DNA from: Uliginosibacterium flavum
GTDB lineage: Bacteria > Pseudomonadota > Gammaproteobacteria > Burkholderiales > Rhodocyclaceae
Assembly (NCBI RefSeq): GCF_040566545.1
Contig: NZ_JBEWZI010000006.1
Coordinates: forward strand, 1-64,000
Length of the DNA: 64,000 nt
Direction: 5' to 3'
A program made the position numbers and the translations under genes. The notes beneath the pieces are model-generated. The model was given only the letters and a program-made list of their open reading frames with translations. It was not told where the DNA came from and did no database searches. Within the stretch, counting starts at the first letter, position 1. Every line of letters starts with the position of its first letter. Shown one piece after another: positions 1 through 7,087 of the stretch.

Positions 1-356
1 GCATTTCTACCTGTATGCCATTGATTCTTTGCTTCTGCCGCTTTCCGATCTTCCACTTTCTTTTTCATAGCTAGAGAAGCTCGCTTACTGAACCATTCTT
101 CTTGATCGAGTTCCTCAAGAACCTCACGAACAAACTCTCGCACCACGTTCTCTAAGACAAATAGAAGGCGGTAGCAACGCTGCATGTAGAGCGACCCAGA
201 TCGTATTGATTCCGAGACTGGGGCCATGAGATCAATATCACCCCGTTCTTGTGCGTCTCCCATAGGCTCTCGTAGTTGGCCGACTGCTTGCATATCGCGT
301 AGCGCGTGTTTCGTTAGAAGTCCGCGAAACATGAAATCAGACAGGTTTGCTTTCAC
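1..356 (-). CDS. Swt1-type HEPN domain protein (partial, runs off the window)
   Basis: Only the first 118 codons are present; the gene continues beyond base 1. It starts at GTG (354-356), overlapping the stop of the preceding DUF5343-like frame by a GTGA junction, which implies translational coupling. The N-terminus (SDFMFRGLLTKHAL, then SIRSGSLYMQRCYRLLFVLENVVREFVREVLEE) resembles proteins annotated as Swt1-family HEPN; the YRLLFVLEN..R segment corresponds to the HEPN helix pair. HEPN proteins are often RNases in toxin-antitoxin, abortive-infection or RNA-processing systems. The catalytic R-x4-6-H motif expected further on lies outside the window, so RNase activity cannot be judged. Base composition is AT-richer than the nif/rnf genes, which suggests acquired DNA. 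The family call comes from remembered sequence patterns, not a search. Confidence 0.6.
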   Translation of the reverse strand, partial: MKANLSDFMFRGLLTKHALRDMQAVGQLREPMGDAQERGDIDLMAPVSESIRSGSLYMQRCYRLLFVLENVVREFVREVLEELDQEEWFSKRASLAMKKKVEDRKAAEAKNQWHTGRN

Positions 357-492
357 ATTAGCTCCTCGCGCAACGCACGAAATATGGCGCGATATGTATC
401 AACGTTTTGAGTGTCTGGCAAATTAATTTCAAAACGATAGACCAGTCCAATCTGCGACTTGTGCGTATTGATTTGGGGTAATGGCTGGCCTG

Positions 493-501
493 GGTTGGAT
501 G
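493..501. repeat. Target-site duplication, left copy (GGTTGGATG)
   Basis: Nine bases identical to 1971-1979, directly flanking the element at 502-1970. A 9-bp duplication is the size produced by IS50/Tn5-type transposases. Confidence 0.85.
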
Positions 502-1970
502 CACGCCATTCCACACAAGTCCTATGACATAAGTTCCAGCTGATTCTGGGGCGCAATACCCCTTGAAATTAGTCTGGTATACCTCGTGCTTGCCCATGCC
601 TTTTGATCAAACAAGGCATGATGATGCGTTACGAGGAAGGCTGGGCAATGGACGAATTTGGCAAGGCGCAGATGGGCGATGCCCGTCTGACTAGGCGGTT
701 GATCAAGTTGGCGGACAGACTGGGTGACGCACCATCGGCGAGCATTCCGGGCGCCTGCAATGGGCACGCGGAAACCCAAGGGGCTTACCGGCTCTTTGAC
801 CAGGCGCGTAAGGATAAACGTGCGCTGGGCTGGGAGGCCGTGCTCACGCCGCACATGGCGCGTACCGAGGAGAGGATGGCCGCGCACCCAGTCGTGCTTT
901 GTCTGCAAGACACGACGGAACTGGACTTCAACGGGCAGCAGATCGACGGGCTGGGCCGCCTGTCCTTTGATGCGCAGCGCGGCATGTACTTGCATCCAAC
1001 CTACGCAGTCACGCCCCAGCGGCTGCCCTTGGGCATTCTGGATAACTGGATGTGGGCCCGGCCGCTGGAGGGCTCGGAGAGCCGGCGCTGGGTCGAGGGT
1101 TATGAACGCGTGGCCGAGCGGGCTGGACACATGCCGGACACGCGTCTGGTCTTTGTCGCTGACCGCGAAGCCGACATGCTGGAGCTGATGCAATGCGCCC
1201 ACGCACTGGGTCACCCGGCGGACTACTTGCTGCGCGCCCAGCACAACCGCTGCTTGCCGCAAGGCGGCAAGCTGTGGCCTGCAACGCTTGAGGCTGCGCC
1301 CTTGGGCGAGATCGAATTCACCCTGCCTGCGCGTACTGGCCAACCCGAACGCCTTGTCCGCCAGGCGTTGCATGTCCGCACGCTAGATTTGCCGAACGGC
1401 CAAGGTGGCACGATGCCGGTCACCAGCCTGATCGCCCGCGAAGTGGGCGCACCGCCGGGCAGGAAAGCCATCGAATGGCGCCTGCTGACCAACCGGCATG
1501 TCGCCACGCTGGAAGCGGCTGCGGAGCTGATCGACTGGTATCGCTGCCGGTGGGAAATCGAAACCCTGTTTCACGTGCTCAAGAACGGTTGCCGTGTTGA
1601 GGCACTGCAACTGGGAGACATCAAAAAGCTGGAGCTGGCCTTGGCGCTCTATCTCGTGGTGGCTTGGCGTCTGGCACATCTGACCCGGCTGGCGCGCGTT
1701 CATCCCGATCTGCCTGCCGTAGCTGTATTTGATCCTCTCGAATGGCAAGCGGCCTGGCTCGCGGCCGGGAAAGCACCACCCAAAAAACCGCCCACCGTGC
1801 GCGAGGTGGTCCGCCGCATCGCCATGCTCGGCGGCTTTCTCGCGCGTAAAGGCGATGGTGAGCCCGGCGTCAAAACGCTCTGGCAGGGCTTTGAAGGCCT
1901 CCGCTGCTTCGTCAGAGGCCTTGAGACGATGCGCGCGATTCATGCATTATGAGTTGTGTGGAATGGCATG
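502..1970 (+). mobile_element. IS4-family (IS50/Tn5-like) insertion sequence, 1469 bp
   Basis: Terminal inverted repeats of about 20 bp are visible: the left end reads CACGCCATTCCACACAAGTC and the complement of the right end reads CATGCCATTCCACACAACTC (two mismatches). The element is flanked by 9-bp direct repeats and carries one transposase gene filling almost its whole length. Size, repeat length, duplication length and transposase type all fit the IS50 group of IS4. The intact transposase, near-perfect ends and identical duplications suggest a recent and possibly still mobile insertion. It disrupts the DUF5343-like gene. Confidence 0.9.
618..1952 (+). CDS. tnpA: IS4-family transposase (Tn5/IS50-like)
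   Basis: About 444 residues. The N-terminal region (WAMDEFGKAQMGDARLTRRL, then GACNGHAETQGAYRLFD) is the DNA-binding domain typical of Tn5-like transposases. Probable catalytic residues of the DDE triad are the Asp in LQDTTELDF, the Asp in FVADREADM and the Glu in YRCRWEIETLFHVLK; this last stretch is the IS4-family signature Y-(2)-R-(3)-E-(6)-K. The enzyme would cut and paste the element by acting on the inverted repeats at 502-521 and 1951-1970. I chose ATG at 618 because AAGG precedes it; 621 and 624 are also possible, and a TTG at 603 extends the frame. No frameshift or internal stop is seen, so the enzyme may be active. Confidence 0.92.
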   Translation: MMMRYEEGWAMDEFGKAQMGDARLTRRLIKLADRLGDAPSASIPGACNGHAETQGAYRLFDQARKDKRALGWEAVLTPHMARTEERMAAHPVVLCLQDTTELDFNGQQIDGLGRLSFDAQRGMYLHPTYAVTPQRLPLGILDNWMWARPLEGSESRRWVEGYERVAERAGHMPDTRLVFVADREADMLELMQCAHALGHPADYLLRAQHNRCLPQGGKLWPATLEAAPLGEIEFTLPARTGQPERLVRQALHVRTLDLPNGQGGTMPVTSLIAREVGAPPGRKAIEWRLLTNRHVATLEAAAELIDWYRCRWEIETLFHVLKNGCRVEALQLGDIKKLELALALYLVVAWRLAHLTRLARVHPDLPAVAVFDPLEWQAAWLAAGKAPPKKPPTVREVVRRIAMLGGFLARKGDGEPGVKTLWQGFEGLRCFVRGLETMRAIHAL

Positions 1971-1979
1971 GGTTGGATG
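1971..1979. repeat. Target-site duplication, right copy (GGTTGGATG)
   Basis: Identical to 493-501 and placed directly after the right inverted repeat of the IS element. Confidence 0.85.
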
Positions 1980-2478
1980 AGGTGGCATCCTCCTGTGTCT
2001 CGGACGACGACTTTGTTGACTCGGTTGTCGATGAATCAACTTGATCGACATTAGTCGGTGCTGAGAAGTCTCCGTAAGCTGCTAGTGAGCGAAAGGTAGA
2101 AGCAAGCTTTTGAGCAACCGCGTCACCGGCTCCCGTTTTTGTTTTGAACCACCCCTTTAAATGCTCAACTGACTTTGTATTCGCATTTCGATCGGCAGTG
2201 AATAAATCATCAAAGGCGACTTTAATTCGGGACGCCAAGACCCGTTTAGCTTTGTTGTGATCCATGAACTCACGGTATGGCGCAAGTGGCCTGCCTGACT
2301 CGTCGAGCATTCCCAAATATTTCAGAATTTTTACGGCGCCACGATCATTAGATCCCTTGAAACCCAAATCCCTTAGGAAGTCCAGATGAAATACTTCAGG
2401 AGCTCCGGCTCGTTGGATTGCATCGAGAATTCTATGCAGGTTGCTGACTGAAAGCATGTACGGGATATTTGCGTTCAA

Positions 2479-3004
2479 TGGAAATCCTTTTTTTGAAAAT
2501 CATGAAGTTGCAAAAATAACTAAGTATTTGATCGTCGTTCAAACTGCCGTTTGAGCAATGTTTGTTGGATGGCCAAAGCATACGCCGGCCAGTAGGACTT
2601 TCGTCACCTTGTTTAGGTAATTTGCATCAAGCTGCGCACCAATTCACGTTTTCGGGGCACGCCTGCAGAGCCGCATGGGGCGGACCTGTGCGGGCAGGGT
2701 GGCCGGAGAAGTCCGCTGGGTGCGGGTCTTCGGGCGATGGTCTGGAGTTTCTCCCTCGCCCCTTGGGGGAGATGGTTGGGGAGAGGGGAGTTGGCGCTGG
2801 TGCGCCTTCATGCTTCGACTCCATCCGCTGCGCTTCTTACGCTCAGCACGAACGGAGTTTTTGTGGACGGACGCTTGCCCTCTCCCTTGGCCCCTCTCCC
2901 TTGGCCCCTCTCCCTTGGCCCCTCTCCCGCAAGCGGGAGAGGGGAATGGTTTGGGCCGGTGCGGCTTTAACTCAGCACTCAATCCTCAGAACTCAGCACT
3001 GATT
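2479..3004. other. Intergenic stretch with several repeat families, no gene seen
   Basis: The first part (2479-2560) is AT-rich and probably holds the promoter of the DUF5343/HEPN pair. The rest is a patchwork of short repeats: a GGGTGCGGGTCTTC hairpin unit near 2701-2734, a CCTCTCCC-type palindrome near 2751-2790, part of the CTTCGAC...GCTCAGCACGAACGG repeat at 2813-2855, a 14-bp unit (CCCTCTCCCTTGGC) three times in tandem at 2878-2919, and a hairpin at 2919-2944. Long open frames across this region are repeat translations or antisense to nifA, not genes. Confidence 0.7.
2878..2944. repeat. 14-bp tandem repeat plus perfect hairpin
   Basis: Three tandem copies of CCCTCTCCCTTGGC (2878-2919) run into the hairpin CCCCTCTCCCGC/GCGGGAGAGGGG (2919-2944). 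The hairpin lies about 60 bp beyond the nifA stop and could end nifLA transcription, though it has no T-run. Related palindromes occur at 14952-14971, 15040-15060, 18563-18620, 22259-22299 and 39409-39449. Confidence 0.75.
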
Positions 3005-4546
3005 TCAGAACTGCTTGACCTCAATCCCCAAGGTCAATATCCGGTAAGCAATCTGCCTCGGGGTCATGTTGAGCAGGCGCGCGGCCTTGGCTTGCACCCA
3101 GCCGGCTTGCTCCAGCGCGCCGATGACTTTGGTGCGCTCGTCGACGTTGGGATCGTCGAAATCAATGCGGGGGCCGGCGCTGGCGCTGGCGGTGGAGATG
3201 GGGCCGCTGTCGCGCTGGCGGTCGATGCGGATCAGGTCGCTGTCGATGTGGCCGCTCTCGGACATGACGGCGGCGCGCTCCAGACAGTTTTCCATTTCGC
3301 GGATGTTGCCGGGCCAGGGGTATTGGGTCAGGCGGGTGATGGCGGCTTCGCTCAGATCGAGCGGGCGGCCTTGCATCTGGCCGATGCGGCCCATCAGGTG
3401 ACGGGCAATTTCGGGCACGTCTTCGAGACGCTCGCGCAGGGCGGGCAATTTGATCGGCATGACGTTGAGGCGGAAGTACAAATCCTCGCGGAATTTGCCT
3501 TCGTCGATGGCGTCTTCCAGATCGCGGTGGGTGGCGGCGATGACGCGCACGTCGACCTTGATGGTGCGACCACCGCCGACGCGTTCCAGCTCGCCTTCCT
3601 GCAGCACGCGCAGGAGCTTGGCCTGGAAGGCCGGGGAGATCTCACCGATTTCGTCGAGGAAGATGCTGCCGCCATCGGCCATTTCGAAGCGGCCTTTGCG
3701 TGAATTGACGGCGCCGGTGAAGGCGCCTTTTTCGTGGCCGAAGAGTTCGGATTCGAGCAGGTTTTCGGGCAGCGAGGCGCAGTTCAAGCGCACGTAGGGG
3801 CCGCGCGCGCGCGGCGAGTTGTAGTGGATGGCGTTGGCGATGAGTTCCTTGCCGGTGCCGGTTTCGCCACGGATCAGGACGGTGGTGTTCCACTTGGCGA
3901 CCATGCGCACTTGTTCAAAGATGCGGCGCATGCCGGCGGAATGGCCGACGATGTTGTCGAAGCCGTGCTGAACGCGCACGGTGCGGCGCAGGGTGTCACG
4001 TTCCTCGGCGATGACTTTCTTTTCTTCGGCCACGTCGAGCGAGAGCCGCACGCTCTGGCCGATGAGGTTGGCGACCATTTCGACGAAGCGAGCACGCACG
4101 GCGAGCAGGCCGTCGTCGAGCCGGTTCGGCTGCACGGCGAGCACGCCTTCCATGGCGCCGCCGATGTGGATGGGCGCGGCGATGAAGGGCAGGCGGCGCT
4201 CGTAGATGCCGAGGCGATTGAGGAAGCGCGGATTGGCGGCGATGGAGGGCAGGGCGACGGTCTTGCGCTCTTCCAGCAAGAGGCCCAGCACGCCTTCGCC
4301 AGACTGATAGCGGATCGGCTCGAATTCCTGTGGCTCGATGCCTTGCACGGCATTGACGACCAGATCGCCGCTCTCGGCGTCGAGCACGCTGATCATGCCG
4401 CGCGTGAGGCCGGCGGATTCTTCGAGTACGCGCAGCACTTCCTGCGGTGCGGTTTTGGTGTCGAGCGAACGCGAGAGGATGACGCTCACTTGGTAGAGCG
4501 CTTCCATCAGCGTGCGGTTCAGGGTGCCTTCGGCGTCGAGAGCCAT
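3005..4546 (-). CDS. nifA: NifA, sigma-54-dependent activator of nitrogen-fixation genes
   Basis: 513 residues. An N-terminal GAF domain (about 20-185) is followed by an AAA+ domain (about 205-440) with Walker A GETGTGKE and the sigma-54 contact loop GAFTGA, then a Fis-type helix-turn-helix at the C-terminus (AKAARLLNMTPRQIAYRI). NifA binds TGT-N10-ACA enhancers and remodels sigma-54 polymerase at -24/-12 promoters; such sites occur here before rnfA, nifL and nifV. The linker between AAA+ and HTH lacks the Cys pair of oxygen-sensitive rhizobial NifA, so oxygen control should come from the partner NifL. The gene follows nifL after 96 bp occupied mainly by an inverted repeat. The ATG at 4546 is preceded by AAGG. 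Confidence 0.96.
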   Translation of the reverse strand: MALDAEGTLNRTLMEALYQVSVILSRSLDTKTAPQEVLRVLEESAGLTRGMISVLDAESGDLVVNAVQGIEPQEFEPIRYQSGEGVLGLLLEERKTVALPSIAANPRFLNRLGIYERRLPFIAAPIHIGGAMEGVLAVQPNRLDDGLLAVRARFVEMVANLIGQSVRLSLDVAEEKKVIAEERDTLRRTVRVQHGFDNIVGHSAGMRRIFEQVRMVAKWNTTVLIRGETGTGKELIANAIHYNSPRARGPYVRLNCASLPENLLESELFGHEKGAFTGAVNSRKGRFEMADGGSIFLDEIGEISPAFQAKLLRVLQEGELERVGGGRTIKVDVRVIAATHRDLEDAIDEGKFREDLYFRLNVMPIKLPALRERLEDVPEIARHLMGRIGQMQGRPLDLSEAAITRLTQYPWPGNIREMENCLERAAVMSESGHIDSDLIRIDRQRDSGPISTASASAGPRIDFDDPNVDERTKVIGALEQAGWVQAKAARLLNMTPRQIAYRILTLGIEVKQF

Positions 4547-4584
4547 GATGCTTACCTTTTGCTTCGGTGCTGCGTAACTGTTTC

Positions 4585-4646
4585 GTAGGTCGGGCTTCAG
4601 CCCGACGCTTTCGGGTTCGTGGGTGTCGGGCTGAAGCCCGACCTAC
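4585..4646. repeat. Inverted repeat between nifL and nifA
   Basis: Perfect 22-bp arms (4585-4606 and 4625-4646, each GTAGGTCGGGCTTCAGCCCGAC or its complement), each arm itself able to fold on CGGGCTTCAGCCCG. It fills most of the nifL-nifA gap and reaches into the last codon of nifL. It looks like an inserted REP/MITE-like element and could act as an attenuator or RNA-stabilising structure between the two cistrons. Confidence 0.85.
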
Positions 4647-6184
4647 ATCTGCCCATTTCGTTTGAGTGGTAACACCAACTTCGCTACGCAGCCGCCATAC
4701 GGCCCTGTGCCCAGTTCGATGCTGCCGTCGTGATCGACCGCCACCTGCTGGGCCGAGGACAGGCCGGTGCCCAGATGCTGGCCCTGACCTTTCTTGGTGC
4801 TGAAGAAGGGCTCGAAGGCTTTCAGGCGCAGATCGGGATCGATGCCGGGGCCGCTGTCGGTGACCGTGACCTCGATGCTCTGTTTGTCAGCGCGGGTGCT
4901 GATGGCGAGCAGGCGTTGCTGCCAGCCCTTGGTGTTCATGGCTTCGATGGCGTTGTCGACCAAGGCCTTGATCAGCGTGCGCAAGCGGTTCGGATGGCCT
5001 TGCAGGGTGGGCAGGACGAGCTGCGGATCCCATTGCACGGAGATGCCGGTGGCGAGAAATTTCTGTGCGGACAGGTCGAGCACGTCGCGCACGGCTTCAT
5101 TCATATTGACCGGCCCGGTGATCGCGCTGCCCAGCGCTGGCACGGCGGCGCGCAGGGTTTCGAGCGCGTCCTGACCGGCCTTGAGGGCATCCGTCAGCGC
5201 AGCCTGGGCGGGATCGCAGCCGCGCCGGCCCATCACGGTGACCACGGAATTGAGGACGTTGAGCGGACCTTCGAGCTGGTACACGGCGGCCGAGAGGCTT
5301 TCGCGCAGGGCCTGCTGGCGGTTCTCGTCGGCGAGTACGGCGTGCAGGGCGGCGACGCGGGATTTCTCCTGCTCCATGACCATGCGCGTGACATCGGTGG
5401 CGACCAGCAGCAGATAGCTTTCGGCCGCCTCGTCGTAGAAGGCGTCGGTGCTGTCCTTGTCGGCAGCCACCCACACGCCGGAGCAGGCGTAGCAGCGCGG
5501 CGTGCGCCAGTGCGGGCGATCCAGGCGGATCTGCTGGTCGAGGAAGGCGTGCGCGCCCGGTTTGAAGGGGCCAAAGCCCGCGCCCAGATTGGCCCGCACG
5601 GCCTCGAGCAGCACCGCGGCGGGTTCCTGCATGCGCAGGTCGGCCATCAGCGCCTTGTAGGCGTGGTTATCCAGCAGCACGCGGTCTTCCATGTTGAGCA
5701 GGGCCAGCACCAGCGGCGCGCCATCGACGACGGATTCGATCAGCGCCTTCTGGTTGCGCACGGCGCATTCGAGCTTGTGCAGCTCGGTGATGTCGCGGTG
5801 CAGGCCGAGGAAGTGCGAGATCTCGCCAGCCTCGTCCAGCACCGGGGTGATGGTCAGGTCGGCCAGATACTTGCCGCCATCCTTGCGGCTATTGACCAGA
5901 CGCCCGCTCCAGGGCTGCTTGCTGTTGATCTGCTGCCACAGCGCCTTGTAAACGCCGGGCGGAGTGGTGTGGTTCGACAGGATGCTCTGGTTCAGGCCGA
6001 CGGCATCTTCCGGGCTGAAGCCGGTCTTGCGGGTGAAGGCCGGGTTGACGTATTCGATGTTGGCGCGCGGATCGGTGATCGAGATCGCGATGTCGGCCTG
6101 CTCCACGGCGGCGCGATACAGCGCGGCGGGGATGGAGCGCACGGAGCTGCGCGGAGTGGCGGTTTTCTTTTTCGGACTGGGCAT
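4643..6184 (-). CDS. nifL: NifL, redox- and nitrogen-sensing antiactivator of NifA
   Basis: 513 residues. PAS1 (about 20-130; ITDPRANIEYVNPAF, ILSNHTTP, PWSGRLVN.RKDG, HRDITELH) corresponds to the FAD-binding redox sensor of Azotobacter NifL; PAS2 follows (about 150-270). The central region matches the kinase-like H-box region of NifL, but the position of the histidine is Tyr (AAVYQLEGPLN versus AIHRLQGP in Azotobacter as I recall it), so phosphotransfer is not expected. The C-terminal HATPase-type domain (VDNAIEAMN, DSGPGI, EPFFSTKKG, GTGLSS) would bind ADP. NifL inhibits NifA by direct contact when oxidised or nitrogen-replete. It is the first gene of nifLA, with a probable -24/-12 promoter at 6227-6242. 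Confidence 0.93.
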   Translation of the reverse strand: MPSPKKKTATPRSSVRSIPAALYRAAVEQADIAISITDPRANIEYVNPAFTRKTGFSPEDAVGLNQSILSNHTTPPGVYKALWQQINSKQPWSGRLVNSRKDGGKYLADLTITPVLDEAGEISHFLGLHRDITELHKLECAVRNQKALIESVVDGAPLVLALLNMEDRVLLDNHAYKALMADLRMQEPAAVLLEAVRANLGAGFGPFKPGAHAFLDQQIRLDRPHWRTPRCYACSGVWVAADKDSTDAFYDEAAESYLLLVATDVTRMVMEQEKSRVAALHAVLADENRQQALRESLSAAVYQLEGPLNVLNSVVTVMGRRGCDPAQAALTDALKAGQDALETLRAAVPALGSAITGPVNMNEAVRDVLDLSAQKFLATGISVQWDPQLVLPTLQGHPNRLRTLIKALVDNAIEAMNTKGWQQRLLAISTRADKQSIEVTVTDSGPGIDPDLRLKAFEPFFSTKKGQGQHLGTGLSSAQQVAVDHDGSIELGTGPYGGCVAKLVLPLKRNGQM

Positions 6185-6226
6185 GACGGGCCTCGCATGG
6201 GATTCAGGCTGCTTCAGACGGGTTAA

Positions 6227-6242
6227 TGCAGCTTCCGTGCCT
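6227..6242 (-). promoter_or_regulatory. Sigma-54 (-24/-12) promoter of nifLA
   Basis: On the minus strand the sequence is AGGCACG-GAAG-CTGCA against the consensus TGGCACG-N4-TTGCA; the invariant GG and GC have the right spacing. The predicted start is near 6216, about 30 bases before the nifL ATG. The enhancer at 6334-6349 lies about 100 bp upstream, so nifLA may be NifA-autoactivated and/or NtrC-dependent. Confidence 0.6.
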
Positions 6243-6333
6243 TCTCGTGCCCGTTCGCGCAGACGATCCGGTTTCCTTGCGCTGGCTCAAACCCTGTCGA
6301 CGCAATGGGCTTTGTCGTATCCATTCGTCGGCT

Positions 6334-6349
6334 TGTTGCATCCCCTACA
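6334..6349. promoter_or_regulatory. NifA upstream activator sequence (TGT-N10-ACA)
   Basis: TGT TGCATCCCCT ACA, within the longer dyad CTTGT...ACAAG. It is about 100 bp upstream of the nifL -24 element and about 112 bp upstream of the rnfA -24 element, a usable distance for looping in either direction. Confidence 0.65.
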
Positions 6350-6423
6350 AGCCGCGCGCAGCTTGCCTCCCCGGCCTGCATGCCTGCAGATGCCCGCAAA
6401 TGGCGGCTGCGCAAGGCATGCAC

Positions 6424-6438
6424 GCACCGGATCGGTGC
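6424..6438. promoter_or_regulatory. NtrC-like binding site (GCACC-N5-GGTGC)
   Basis: GCACC-GGATC-GGTGC is a perfect dyad with the half-sites and spacing of the NtrC consensus. It lies about 185-200 bp upstream of the nifL -24 element and just upstream of the rnfA promoter. I infer NtrC activation of nifLA under nitrogen limitation; only one site is seen, while tandem sites are usual. Confidence 0.45.
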
Positions 6439-6451
6439 TGCGCCCAAAACT

Positions 6452-6467
6452 TGGCACGGATTCTGCG
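6452..6467 (+). promoter_or_regulatory. Sigma-54 (-24/-12) promoter of the rnf operon
   Basis: TGGCACG-GATT-CTGCG matches the -24/-12 consensus at 14 of 16 positions, with GG and GC correctly spaced. The predicted start is about base 6478; the rnfA ATG is at 6496 with AGGAGG at 6479-6484. Confidence 0.7.
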
Positions 6468-6495
6468 AAAGGGGAGCCAGGAGGTTGTACCCGAC

Positions 6496-7077
6496 ATGAG
6501 TGAATACCTGATCCTGCTGGTGACCACGGCGCTGGTGAATAACGTGCTGATGGCGAAATTTCTGGGCCTGTGTCCGTTCATGGGCGTGTCCAAAAACATC
6601 GATAGCGCACTGGGCATGGGCTTGGCGACGACTTTCGTGATCACGGTGGCCTCCGGCGCGGGCTGGATGATCGACCACTTTCTGCTCGCCCCACTGGGGC
6701 TGGAATACCTGCGCATCCTGACCTTCATCGTGGTGATCGCCGCGACGGTGCAGTTCGTCGAGGCGGTGGTGAAGAAGTCGGTGCCGGGGCTGTATCGCGC
6801 GCTGGGCATCTACCTGCCGCTGATCACGACCAACTGTGCGGTGCTGGGCGTGGCCCTGCTCAACGTGCAGGAAGGCAACAGTTTCGTGAAGAGCCTGGTG
6901 TATGGCTTCGGCTCATCGATGGGCTTCACCCTGGTGATGGTGATGTTTGCCGGGCTGCGCGAGCGTCTGGTGCTGGTCAAGGTGCCGGCTGCGTTTGACG
7001 GCGTGCCGATCACCTTCGTGCTGGCGTCCTTGCTGTCGCTGGCCTTCATGGGTTTTGCCGGCCTGAACTTCAATTAA
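6496..7077 (+). CDS. rnfA: RnfA, membrane subunit of the Rnf complex
   Basis: 193 residues, hydrophobic, about six transmembrane helices. Two conserved cysteines sit in LGLCPFMGVS and TTNCAVLGVAL; in Rnf/Nqr the RnfA and RnfE cysteines hold an intramembrane [2Fe-2S] cluster. The Rnf complex couples ion flow to electron transfer between NADH and ferredoxin. In diazotrophs of this type it is thought to drive reduction of the ferredoxin or flavodoxin that feeds nitrogenase. It is the first gene of a seven-gene operon behind the sigma-54 promoter at 6452-6467. The ATG at 6496 is favoured over in-frame upstream starts because of the AGGAGG site and homology. Confidence 0.95.
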   Translation: MSEYLILLVTTALVNNVLMAKFLGLCPFMGVSKNIDSALGMGLATTFVITVASGAGWMIDHFLLAPLGLEYLRILTFIVVIAATVQFVEAVVKKSVPGLYRALGIYLPLITTNCAVLGVALLNVQEGNSFVKSLVYGFGSSMGFTLVMVMFAGLRERLVLVKVPAAFDGVPITFVLASLLSLAFMGFAGLNFN

Positions 7078-7087
7078 GGAGATCGCG

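Larger units (their letters stand above)
353..2478 (-). pseudogene. DUF5343-like gene split by an IS4-family element
   Basis: The N-terminal part lies at 2478-1971 and the C-terminal part at 492-353, separated by the insertion sequence at 502-1970 plus one copy of its 9-bp target duplication. Joining the parts after removing the element and one duplication gives an uninterrupted 215-codon frame: ...ATSSNP continues directly into GQPLPQINTHKSQ and ends with FRALREELM. The start is TTG at 2478, supported by an AAAGGA ribosome site six bases upstream. The N-terminus (IPYMLSVSNLHRILDAI, then FKGSNDRGAVKILKYLGMLDE) and the C-terminal pattern (GLVYRFEINLP...YRAIFRALREEL) fit the DUF5343 family as I know it. 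Its function is unknown. It precedes the HEPN gene with a stop/start overlap, so the two probably acted as one unit. In the present state the frame continues about 19 residues into the IS and then stops, so the protein lacks its C-terminal quarter. Confidence 0.75.
6185..6495. other. Divergent nifLA / rnf control region
   Basis: This 311-bp gap holds two outward-facing sigma-54-type promoters (6227-6242 minus, 6452-6467 plus), one TGT-N10-ACA enhancer (6334-6349) nearly midway between them, and an NtrC-like dyad (6424-6438). No gene is seen. An open frame crossing it is only the upstream extension of rnfA. Confidence 0.7.

Noticed and set aside
2878..2919. Three tandem 14-bp units that could look like a small CRISPR
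   Set aside because: The repeats are contiguous without spacers and low in complexity; no cas genes are present.
2675..3703. Long plus-strand open frame (342 codons) opposite nifA and the repeats
   Set aside because: It is the complement of nifA plus translated repeats; the composition is typical of antisense frames in GC-rich DNA and there is no ribosome site or family pattern.
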